Shown piece after piece: positions 7,461 through 15,036 of a stretch of DNA of 15,147 nt. The stretch is from Pseudoneurospora amorphoporcata (lineage: Eukaryota > Ascomycota > Sordariomycetes > Sordariales > Sordariaceae): positions 1 to 15,147 of the forward strand of contig MU859451.1 of NCBI GenBank assembly GCA_033297205.1, in the 5' to 3' direction. Within the stretch, counting starts at the first letter, position 1. Each line of letters opens with the position of its first letter. Below the pieces are notes generated by a model. It was not told where the DNA came from. It saw nothing but the letters and a program-made list of their open reading frames with translations, and searched no databases. Both the position numbers and the translations under genes were made by a program.

Positions 7461-9520
7461 TTTTATCCAGGGACTTAATTTTCGTCGGGCCTCCCTGAAG
7501 GCCCTGAGCCGTTTCCCAATTCCTGGCTATAGTCGTCAAGAGCGTCCTCTTCTACAGGTTCATGCTCGTCCAGCAAGCTGTATTCCTGTAACCAAGCTAG
7601 ATAGGCGGCTTTTTCATCCTCTGTGCTGTCGAATGAGTTGATCTGTCGGATGTAACGAGCGACTTCTGTCTCGTAAGCCTTAGCTTTCTGTCTTATATGA
7701 ATAGGACAGTCGGCCGTTAAGCACCATCCCCAGTGGGAATCAGTATTTCCCCAGCCCGTGCAGGTGTATACATTGAGCGGTTGGACTGTGAGCCTTCTAG
7801 GGAATAGCTATTCTTCCTGTCTTCCGAATGGTCGTAGGCTGAACGCGAACCATTCGTCAATAATGATGGTGTCTTGGGGGTTGCCCCGGCTGTAAGTGCG
7901 GGTGACTGGCTTAGGTTGTCTATGCGTGTCCAGTCTCCTGGTAGGCTAGAAGCGGTTGTCCCGTTTCTTCCCGTAATGCTCGTAGCACCCATCGGTAATG
8001 CATTGGAACCACGGCATCCAATAGTATGCGAAGTGGAGAGGATGCATCTGGGCGGTGTCTCCCTTTACCGGCCGGTAGGCTCCTATCTTGCCGGGAAGGT
8101 CTTCCCAATCGATTGTCGGTTTTCCCTCAATGACGATTGTGCGTTTCTTCCAAAAACCGTCCCACGCCTCATTTTCCTGGCTCTTCCGGCGGTATTTTTC
8201 CAAGGGGTCTATCCAGTGACCAGTAGCTGAGTTGTCGGGGGGTCCGTACAGGTTGATAAAATCTTGAATATCGCTTCTTTCAGTCTCAGGCGTCGATGGT
8301 GGTGCTGTAGATGGGGAGGTACCTATAACGTGTGTGATTGTAAGGAGTTTTCGATCCACAGTCGCAATACAGCTGACTTCTTCCCATATCGGCGCCCGAT
8401 AAATCTGGAGGTCCTCTTAATTAAGTCCCTAAGGTAGCTGCCACTAGTTGTCAGGGTCTGCATCCATAGCTCGATCTATTGCGTCCTCAAGATCGTCTTG
8501 TCTATATTCAGCGCTCGCGATTTCGATAACTCTTACTCCTTCCACTGCCGCAGCTTCAGCTTTCTTCCATTTCAACTGCCTGGAAGCACGGCAATCTCTC
8601 TTCATATGTCCCTTTTTCCCGCAGTTGAAACATGTGACCTGAGAGCGGTCCCGTTTGCCTTGGCTGGCTTGTACAGCGTCGATTTCTATGGGTCCAGAGT
8701 GGGTGGTTCCAGAAATGTGCGTGCCCCAGGTCCGCTTCTTCTTGGTGTTGTTACTGTTGCCGCTGGACCTGAGAGGAACGAAGGCAGACGTCCTGCCTTT
8801 CTTCTCTTGCTCGCGCTGGAACTGGCGGTCATCGATATAGATAGCCTTATCCATATAAGCATCAATGGACTCAGGCCTATCCTCCTTGTAAAGTTCGTCC
8901 TTGACTCTTTCCTTAAGACCGTTGTAAAACAACTGCATCAGTCCATCGTCGTTGATGTTGCTGCGAAGCGCATCCTGCTTGAAGAGTGCAGCGTAGGCTG
9001 AGGCAGACTTAGTCTGGCGGAGATGGGTCAGGCGTTCCTGTGCGCGTCGAGTCTCATCCTTTTCTCCAAAGACTCTGGAGAGTGCTTCAGTGAAGTCGGC
9101 GTAGGAGTTTAAGGCTTTCTTGGTAAAGTCCGAAGCCTGGTCTCCGTTTTCGTAGTAGTCCTTGAGGATGAGCTCGTACTAGGTGAGAGCTTTATCTGTA
9201 AGTCGAGTTCCTGCGTAGGTGACCTTCTCGTATTCAGTAGCAAACTGGTCGTTATAGAAGTCGAAGTAGGTTTGCATCTAAATCAAGAATCCCGCGAGAG
9301 CGGCTTGCTGGCCGTCAAACTCCTTGGGTGCGGACAACTTAACTCTCTTGCGTTCCTTGGGAGAAGTTCCTTCTCCTGCCTTCGCCTCGGGGGCGCCGGA
9401 TCCGACCTGGAGCTGCGACTCCAGCTTGTTGATGCGGTCCTGCATAGCCTTGAGCTGCTGATGCAGGGCGGTGACGTTCAGGGGTTCGCCCTGAGTGGTG
9501 GTTCCGGCGGAGGAAGACAT
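7461..9520 (-). pseudogene. gag: gypsy gag, with CCHC zinc knuckle and Cys/His C-terminal extension
   Basis: This is the structural protein of the virus-like particle. The ATG at 9520 has a good context (CACCATG) and lies 59 bases inside the 5' LTR. Order: Ser/Thr/Gln-rich N-terminus with a short coiled coil (QLKAMQDRINKLESQLQ), the capsid core from about 9330 to 8850 (KLSAPKEFDG, then FTKKALNSYADFTEALSRVF), a basic linker, and a knuckle CFNCGKKGHMKRDC (C-x2-C-x4-H-x4-C) at 8632-8591. One frame then continues far downstream, with a tryptophan/Cys/His motif (WCLTADCPIH, near 7730) known from fungal chromovirus polyproteins. In-frame stops: TAG at about 9277 and 9189, a cluster TAG-TAG-TAA at about 8443-8418, TAG near 7947 and 7810, and TAA twice near 7475. 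All could derive from CAG or CAA. No TGA is seen in this frame. Confidence 0.88.
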
Positions 9521-9568
9521 GGTGAAGCGAAGATACCTTCAGTACACTATCTGAGATAGGCCAAAGGG

Positions 9569-9577
9569 AGTAGTCAA
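9569..9577 (-). promoter_or_regulatory. Primer-binding region, complementary to the element's own R region (candidate self-priming)
   Basis: Two bases inside the 5' LTR, the - strand reads TTGACTACTCCC. No tRNA 3'-end complement beginning TGG adjoins the LTR. Instead TTGACTACT is the exact reverse complement of AGTAGTCAA at 9718-9710, about 45 nt downstream of the TATA box, where the transcript should start. In Tf1 and related chromoviruses the RNA 5' end folds onto such a site, is cleaved and primes minus-strand DNA. The match here is nine bases. Confidence 0.6.
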
Positions 9578-9755
9578 CGTGTGACGAACGGCAGTCTGAT
9601 CTGCCTAAGTGAGATAGCTGAAGGTAGTAACTATCAGAGTCGTTCAGTGAAGCTAAAAGGTTCACAACAAGTATGGTATCGTTATACTGGTCTCGGTGAT
9701 AAAGATCAATTGACTACTGTCGAACTATCTGACAATCTGAGTTCTTCAGTCGTTC

Positions 9756-9763
9756 CTTTATAC
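9756..9763 (-). promoter_or_regulatory. TATA box of the gypsy 5' LTR
   Basis: TATAAAGG on the - strand, within GCACGGAGTATAAAGGAACG. The same sequence is conserved in the solo LTR (1405-1412), with a variant in the 3' LTR. It lies 45 nt upstream of the self-complementary AGTAGTCAA, which would place transcript start at or near that 9-mer. Confidence 0.7.
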
Positions 9764-9800
9764 TCCGTGCCTTTCCCTGAGGCCTTAGTCTTGGAGTGTC

Positions 9801-9885
9801 TGCTCACGATAGTGTTCTGCTCACGATAGTGTTCTGCTCACCGTGAGCGCCTGCTCACTATGAGCACCTGCTCACGGTGAGCACT
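9801..9885. repeat. Five tandem 17-bp palindromic units in U3
   Basis: There are five consecutive 17-base units, each starting TGCTCAC: 9801-9817 and 9818-9834 are identical, and 9835, 9852 and 9869 start variants. Three of them contain near-perfect GCTCAC-n-GTGAGC dyads. They lie directly upstream of the TATA box, where U3 enhancers sit. The solo LTR at 1201-1588 keeps two units and the 3' LTR has none. Confidence 0.9.
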
Positions 9886-10017
9886 TCCTCTTTGTGAGCG
9901 CCCTTCGGGCGTTCCCCTGTCCCTATTCCTAGTCCTACGTTACACTATCTTATCGTAAGCGGGGCTGTCACATCCTAACAACCTGGTTGGTCCGCGTTAT
10001 TGCTTAAGTTCGTAACA

Positions 10018-11112
10018 ATCCCATCTTGATAAGCCTGAGTTTCTCAGTACTAGGCATAGATACCTGCCTTTTTATCAACAAAGATAAAGGAGCATTGATT
10101 ATACTCTACGTCGACGATCTTCTCATTGCAGCACAGAAAAACGAGGATATTGAAGATACCGTCAACCAGCTGAAATCCAGGTTTAAGCTGAAGTCAATAG
10201 GCGAGGTCAGAACGTTTCTTGAGTATGATATCGTTCGTAACAAAAGGGAACGCACGGTATTTGTTTCACAATAGCGATATGTGCAGGCAATCATTAAGAA
10301 AGTTTAAATACGATGGTTTAAAAGGCGCTAACACTCCATGGCCACCAGACTACAGGATCCATGAGGGTGCAAATCCAGCTATCGAAATACTAGAAATCCA
10401 GAAACCCTACATCAAGAAGACTAGCTCCGTTAACTATGCATCTATGGGCTCACGCCCTAATATCACATATACGGTCAACAAGCTATGTGAGGGTAACGCT
10501 AAACCTATAGATCGTTACGACTACGTGATGCGCCATCTTTTCAGATATTTGGTAGATAATTCAGATCTGGGATTACTGCTGGGAGGACTGTCGTTTCCAC
10601 AGCAACCAGACCTCAACTTCAGGACATACGCAGATGCCTCATATGCTGATGATATTGAGATAAGGCACAGCATAGCTGGGCATATCGTATTTGTTACAAC
10701 TGGACCAGTTTTCTGGAAATCAAAGAAACAGGCTTTCGTTACTCTGAGCACAACAGAAGCAGAGTTTACCAACCTAGTCCTAGCAGCCAGATCAGCTGAC
10801 TGGGTAGCTAAGATGCTGGAGGAGCTGGTTATGGCACAACCGCAGCGCATCCTCTTTACAGACAGTGCCAACGCGAGAGCTACGGCTCTCAGAACCCCTG
10901 GAAGGAACCACTATATTGATATACGGCTAAAATGGGTTACAGAACAGATAGAACAGAAAAGGTTTGAGGTTATTCACATACTAGGGACGGATATGGTAGC
11001 CGATGGCCTAACAAAAGGTCTCAAAGCGGATAAGCATAGAAGATTTGTAAAGATGCTGGGCCTAACTAAAAGGGAAATCCCCTGGCTCAACACCAAGAAA
11101 AAGGAGTCGTGA
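10018..11112 (+). pseudogene. pol: Ty1/copia RT C-terminal part and RNase H, one frameshift
   Basis: This is the 3' end of the copia polyprotein. The first frame (from 10026) reads TCLFINKDKG, then the catalytic YVDD at 10107-10118 in ILYVDDLLIAA, then the thumb segment. A TAG after VSQ (10273) and a one-base frame change near 10303 move coding to the frame that ends at TGA 11110-11112. RNase H follows with Asp in TYADASYA, Glu in STTEAEF, Asp in LFTDSANA and the final ADGLTKGL motif. SKKQ.FVTLSTTEAE is a copia RNase H hallmark. The last 290 codons have no stop, far fewer lesions than in the left part. Everything upstream of about 30 codons before YVDD is missing relative to 2311, so RT is incomplete. 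Confidence 0.9.
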
Positions 11113-11370
11113 TAGTTTACATGTACATAGATTATCTCTGTCAGGTCTGCGGGGGTGTGTGAGAAGATTCTGGGCGTTTGCTGCACAGACCGCTAGTCCT
11201 TTGCGCTGCAGGGCTCTTTGCCCTGCACCCTTCTTTGACAGCGGATCTGGCACCTCCCAGAATCCCCTCCTTTGCAGACCTTCCTCCTCTTTGTATCACC
11301 AGCTCTATATAGCTGGTGATCCCCTCCAGCTTCAGATAGCTGGATCCCTCAATATCATCATTCCCATCAT
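11113..11370 (+). repeat. Probable copia 3' LTR / 3' terminal region with several hairpins
   Basis: Non-coding sequence begins right after the copia stop. A purine-rich GCGGGGGTGTGTGAGAAG at about 11149-11166 could be the polypurine tract and LTR start, and CTATATAG at 11307-11314 is a TATA-like core. The right boundary is not defined, because the partner 5' LTR is outside the window. Palindromes are dense: GGTCTGC/GCAGACC (11144-11150, 11274-11280), GATTCTGGG/CCCAGAATC (11166-11174, 11256-11264), TGCAGGGC/GCCCTGCA (11207-11214, 11220-11227), an ATCACCAGCT/AGCTGGTGAT pair around the TATA core (about 11296-11321), and CCAGCT/AGCTGG (about 11326-11343). Confidence 0.55.
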
Positions 11371-11399
11371 TTTCGTGATCCATCTCATAGTATCGCCAT

Positions 11400-11470
11400 T
11401 GATATGCCCGTTAGCATTACCGTTAGCATGCTCGTTCGCATGTCCGCTAGCAAGGCCATTGGTAAGCCCA
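11400..11470. repeat. Imperfect 12-bp tandem repeats, left block
   Basis: Degenerate 12-base units (GTTAGCATTACC-like on +) encode Asn-Gly/Ala-His repeats on the - strand (SGHANEHANGNANGHINGD). The segment 11439-11470 matches 11837-11868 at about 28 of 32 bases in direct orientation, so this block and the right one are diverged duplicates about 400 bp apart. Confidence 0.7.
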
Positions 11471-11799
11471 ATCATGTTCGCGTCTCCGCTGTTGTGCCTG
11501 GCCGGATTCTGATTATGGCATCATCAACCTCGATGAGATTACCGGAGGTATGGTCATTGGTAAGCTTCTTAGGGCCACGCTTCTTGGGTTTGTGACTCCT
11601 TGGTTTAGCCGTAACAGCGTTACGAGCTCTCTTTTGCTGCCTGCGCTCAAGCTTGGGATCGTTCCCGAGCGCAAAGTTCCGTTTCCGCTTATCAAGCAAC
11701 GAATAACTCGGCTCCGGGGTCCCGGTCGTATTGTTGATGCCTTCCGACAAAGCAGTCGAGGGCCTCTGTACCTGCTGTTCTTGTGGTGGTGATCGGTTG

Positions 11800-11870
11800 A
11801 CGTTACCGGCCGCATGTCCATCCGTATGTCCCTCTGCATGTCCGCTGGCAAGACCATTGGTGAGCCCATT
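11800..11870. repeat. Imperfect 12-bp tandem repeats, right block
   Basis: Units such as TGTCCATCCGTA, TGTCCCTCTGCA and TGTCCGCTGGCA repeat every 12 bases and encode SGHAEGHTDGHAAGNVN on the - strand. It is the direct-repeat partner of 11400-11470. Confidence 0.7.
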
Positions 11871-12216
11871 CACGTGCGCCCTTTCACCGTCGTACCCGGT
11901 TGGATTGATGGATTCCCATTGGCGGTTCCGTTGTACGAATTCGCGTGATCTTAAGTCAGGAAGGGATTGCTGATGTTTTTTTATGAGATGGTGCCGTCTG
12001 ATGATGCTCCTCGTTCCAAATCAATGGGATGATATCGATAGGTATAATCCCGTACACAGGCCTGTCTACATCCTTGTTATCCTGATCCTTACTCGGGTAC
12101 TGATACTCTGGTTTGTTGTCCAATTCCATCTTCCACCTTTCGCATTGGTATATCACTTTCGCAAGCCTGAGAAGCTTTTCCGCACAGCCGAGTTTGAAAG
12201 AGAAGTGCTTTTTGTT

Positions 12217-12322
12217 CTAGAGAACGGGAATCAAGAAACGTTAGAGCTGTTTTGTTTTCAAACCCACAAATAATGGTTTTGGATCCCGGTGAATTATTAA
12301 GAGAGTTGGAGTTAAAACTTAC
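12217..12322 (-). other. Candidate intron of the decayed - strand gene
   Basis: GTAAGT donor at 12322-12317, CTAAC at 12244-12240, and CTAG acceptor ending at 12217: 106 nt with branch-to-acceptor spacing of about 20 nt, typical of filamentous fungi. Both flanking frames look coding only if this is removed. Confidence 0.5.
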
Positions 12323-12649
12323 CCGTAGCTTCAGACCATGAATCCTCCGACGAGTATCGCTCATTGAATGAGTGATCGAGTTGACTACTTTTGGCAATGT
12401 TTCTGGATGTATGATAGCGAATGCTGATGTTGGATCTTTTCGACACAGCGTTGTTAATCAGGGGGACATAGTAAGCAGACGTCGTGTGTTGAACGGAGGA
12501 AAAAGAACTCGAGGGTTCCAACAGACACTCCCGTCCCCGCCTTTTTGGAGCCGAGCATCATCACATTCCAAGGGAATGAACGGACATCGGAAATCGTAAA
12601 GGTACCGTGAGACCAGACACGGCAAGCCCAACCGGATGTCTGGTGGGTA

Positions 12650-13335
12650 TCACCTACCCGATAAGCAACTTCACAATTTCAGTTCAGGTAGGAGCAGGCA
12701 GAGAAGCTTAAGCAATAAAACAAGGCAAGAGCATAGGAGCCCACGGATTGTTAAGGTACCTCTAGCCTGCCGGGCTAACAATGGAACACTGGCCGACAGG
12801 AAATACTGAAGCAAAACACGCTAACATTTGGGAACGAAACCTAATCGAATAAGAACGCAATGTGAGTGAGCGAGCGAGTGTTCTTGATGGGTCACATTTG
12901 TCTACCGGTGGATTTGAGAAGCGAGCGTGAAGTTGCTGTTTACTAGACGAGGTAGGTATTGCTCGTTTTCGCGATCCAGCCGTTGTACTGTTTGCCAATT
13001 TAACCAGAAACCCCCACCGGGAAAATGACCCAAACAGCCAGCCGAGTAAGTGTTTCGTGTGTGTAAAGGCGTTACGGGCTTTGGTGTGATAATAATGTTA
13101 TGTTCGAACCGCCCGCCACCTGTCCTCTCACGGCCTCCAACCCCGCGGTCTGTTTGGTTCGTTCATTCGTTCGGTGTGGTCCATACGGGGACTCTTTTCC
13201 GCTTGTTCGGCATTGCCGTTCCTTTCCTTCTCTTCTCGGTCATGACAGATAATCAGCCAGCATCATCGCGCGCGCAAGGCAGATTTGTGCATGCCCATCT
13301 TTGAATGTCATCGTTCCTCGCTTGTGTAACCCTCT
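12650..13335. other. No gene seen; intergenic and tetraspanin 3' region
   Basis: No open frame here has a recognisable domain or convincing composition. The longest candidates (- strand around 12762-12998, + strand around 13050-13304) lack an ATG start or read as low-complexity Arg/Ser/Pro sequence. The right end should hold the 3' untranslated region of the tetraspanin transcript. A short GAGTGAGCGAGCGAGTG repeat-like stretch lies near 12863. I see no tRNA-like cloverleaf. Confidence 0.5.
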
Positions 13336-14135
13336 TCAGAATCCAACCATGCCGCTCTTCTCGTCGATATGGCGGAAGCGCTCCCTCTCCTTGCGCTCCT
13401 TCAGCAGACAAGCGGTAGCCATAATGAGGACGACGTCGATACCGACCATGCCGAAGACGGCGGTGAAGATGTTATCGACTAAGACGTTGGCGAAGGATGT
13501 GATGGGGGTCGAACAGGGGCGCATGAGCGCAGCGGCGGCTGGGCTGGAGCAGATGTCGTCGGTAATGAAGGCGGGGGAGGTGCTGTTGAAGTAGCCGCAG
13601 CATTGGAACTGAAGTATGTTAGTCGGTGAAGTCCTATATAACGGCATAGAAGTGTGATAACATACGGCTGACTGCATGAGCTGCTGGATCTCAGGAGACT
13701 GGCGGAAGTACAGAGGCGCAAAGTCCTCCTTAGTCTTGAGGGTCAAGATCCAGAGGTAGAGACCTAGGATGAGGCTGAACATGCCGCAGACGGTGGTCAT
13801 CCAGCCGCCCAACTTGAGCCATCCTCGCGCAGGGGTGATGACACCGGGGATGGTGAAGAGGAAAGTGACGAAGATGAAGATGGCATTCACGATACCAGCT
13901 ATATCAAGGTTTGTTTCGTTAGCGATGTGAATCATAAGTCAAGCAATATTTCGACATGAAGTCACTGACCTGTGAGAGGAAACCCCTGGTACAAAAGATT
14001 CCTTGCTGCTTGATGTCCTTCTGTAGGGACCTCGAACCGAATGTTCTGAACAATGACGGAGAAGGTGATCATGAAGATGCCCATCAAAAGGAAGAGGCCA
14101 TCGGCGACCACATAGGCCAGAAGCACTTTACTCAT
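13336..14135 (-). CDS. pls1: Tetraspanin, Pls1-like; three exons
   Basis: This is a four-pass membrane protein that organises membrane microdomains. In plant-infecting fungi Pls1 is needed for penetration peg formation from the appressorium. Exons: 14135-13970, 13898-13666 and 13608-13336, giving 223 residues, close to the roughly 225 of Pls1 proteins. Intron 1 (71 nt) has GTCAGT, GCTAAC and ATAG; intron 2 (57 nt) has GTATGT, CTAAC and TTCAG. Both junctions restore conserved sense (FPLTAGIVN; QSAFQCCGYFN). Membrane segments lie at about residues 7-29, 57-77, 85-107 and 177-202. The large outer loop holds the tetraspanin CCG at 136-138 plus Cys153 and Cys165, and an NST glycosylation site at 141. 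The tail is basic (KERKERERFRHIDEK). The ATG at 14135 is chosen because residues 2-15 (SKVLLAYVVADGLF) match the family start; an in-frame longer start upstream lies in untranslated sequence. No lesions are seen. The exact subfamily (Pls1 versus another fungal tetraspanin) is inferred. Confidence 0.9.
13609..13665 (-). other. Tetraspanin intron 2
   Basis: 57 nt in phase 0: GTATGT donor, GACTAAC branch, CTTCAG acceptor. Its length is a multiple of three with no stop, so a naive frame reads through it and adds 19 residues just before the CCG motif. Confidence 0.9.
13899..13969 (-). other. Tetraspanin intron 1
   Basis: 71 nt in phase 1: GTCAGT donor, CGCTAAC branch, GATATAG acceptor. Splicing joins ACA-G to CT-GGT, giving Thr-Ala-Gly at the start of the second membrane segment. 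Confidence 0.9.
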
Positions 14136-15036
14136 TGTATTTTTTTCTAGGTGCTGTTTTGTGTGTTTGTTGTTGATGAGCAGCCTGGACATATAAGACT
14201 CGGCTGCCCCCTTTGACTCTGTCCGAGATAGTGTTCGTTTCACGAGCTCGATAGAGTGTTTTCTTCTAGTGTTCAATATGAAAATGACGACCGGCGTCTT
14301 CGTTCGGGTTTGTCTTCGTAGTAGTGTAGTGAGAGACTGTACGGAGTATAAAGGAGCGAAAGATACCGGTGAAATCGACCTGCAATTCCAATCGCGGATA
14401 AGACAGAATGCCAAAAGGCAAAAAGAAGCGAAAGATAGACTGAAAAGTGGTATATTCTTTTGGTGTTTACCAGATCATGACCTCGAAAGGAGAGGTCGAT
14501 GAGCAAGACGACTACCTACCCGCCTAGATGACGAGTAATGGAACATCCGGAGAACGGCACGGAAAAAGCGATTCTGGGCACGGCCAACCAGGGCAAAAGC
14601 CGATACGATCAAGAGAGAAAGGGAGAGAGTAGAGACGTTCCAGAGTCCAGACACGGGCGAAGACAAGCCAGGAGACGGGGGGCATCCCACTTGGCGATGG
14701 CTTCAGGAAACAGGAACGACGGACCGATGTTACTGTAAGGGATGAAGAGTATGGGCAGCACTACCATTGCGCGAGTCGCATCGGTGCTTCAGATCGAGAT
14801 GTTGTAGGAGAGCTGCCTGTTTCCTGACATGAATCGTTTCAGATGTCGTTGAGTGACAGGCCAAAGCAGGGGCTCGGGCGGTTGAAGGGTCGTTGCCAAG
14901 ACTCGCAGCGGTTAGGGACTCGTCCAAAAGCCCACGAAATCAGGGGATTTACACGACACGTACCTCTATGCGCCCTGTGCTGTCTCTGAAAGAGGATGTT
15001 GAGGGCGCCAAATCTACCCCAAACAGGAGGCCTGCA

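Larger units (their letters stand above)
2312..10017 (-). mobile_element. Ty3/gypsy chromovirus, full-length but decayed, probably recombinant
   Basis: The element runs on the - strand in canonical order: 5' LTR (9580-10017), primer-binding region, gag with CCHC knuckle, protease, RT, RNase H, integrase, chromodomain, polypurine tract, 3' LTR (2312-2626). PR-RT-RH-IN order defines Ty3/gypsy, and the C-terminal chromodomain places it with the chromoviruses (Tf1/sushi/MAGGY type in fungi). It lies within a copia element, but its flanks (CCTAT left, ATCCC right) do not match, copia coding sequence is missing across the insertion, and its two LTRs have different U3 sequences. Recombination therefore fits better than one simple insertion. 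More than 20 in-frame stops, a frame change near 7460 and the inserted solo LTR make it non-autonomous. An extra antisense frame lies between pol and the 3' LTR. Confidence 0.93.
9580..10017 (-). repeat. 5' LTR of the gypsy element (U3-A type)
   Basis: This 438-bp LTR starts TGTTACGAAC (- strand, 10017) and ends GTTCGTCACA (9580). On the - strand, U3 holds a CGCCC-TTCG-GGGCG hairpin (9911-9899), five tandem 17-bp palindromic units (9885-9801) and TATAAAGG at 9763-9756. R-U5 follows. It matches the solo LTR at 1201-1588 closely throughout, apart from the array copy number, and matches the 3' LTR only from the TATA box onward plus the extreme 5' end. Copia sequence abuts it at 10018. Confidence 0.93.
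11380..12649 (-). pseudogene. Unrecognised, probably spliced host gene, decayed and 3' truncated
   Basis: I do not recognise the family. Reading from high to low coordinates, one frame is protein-like from 12649 (PDIRLGLPC, then FRCPFIPLEC) to 12323, broken only by TGA at 12460-12458. It ends at a perfect donor (CGG|GTAAGT). A 106-nt intron (12322-12217) has a CTAAC branch site (12244-12240) and ends TTCTCTAG. Joining there gives KLR followed by NKKHFSFKLGCAEKLLRLAK without changing the sense, and the frame then runs to 11956. At a seven-base A run (11982-11976) the sense moves to another frame, which continues through a Gly/His/Asn-rich repeat segment, a lysine/arginine-rich stretch with KKRGPKK (AT-hook-like or nuclear signal), and a stop at 11472. 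A second repeat-coding block and an acidic MDHENDGNDD segment follow just before the copia end. A gene interrupted by copia insertion is my inference. The start codon is unknown. Confidence 0.4.

Noticed and set aside
8498..9001. 167-codon + strand open frame
   Set aside because: Antisense to gag across its capsid and zinc knuckle, explained by gag codon use.
9557..9579. tRNA-primed PBS
   Set aside because: No TGG start or recognisable tRNA 3'-end complement adjoins the LTR; self-complementarity fits better.
9801..9885. CRISPR-like array
   Set aside because: Repeats are directly adjacent 17-mers with no spacers, inside a eukaryotic LTR.
1..11112. TAG reassigned to glutamine instead of mutation
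   Set aside because: The adjacent tetraspanin gene uses normal codons, TAA also appears at Gln sites, frameshifts and lost catalytic residues show the elements are dead, and many CAG codons remain. CpA decay explains it without a new code.
11983..12273. 96-codon + strand open frame
   Set aside because: Lies antisense to the spliced - strand gene model; hydrophobic composition arises from the complement of charged codons, and there is no family match that I recognise.
14538..14738. + strand open frame upstream of the tetraspanin gene
   Set aside because: Arg/Gly/Glu-rich sequence from a purine-rich tract, with no motif and no splice or promoter context.
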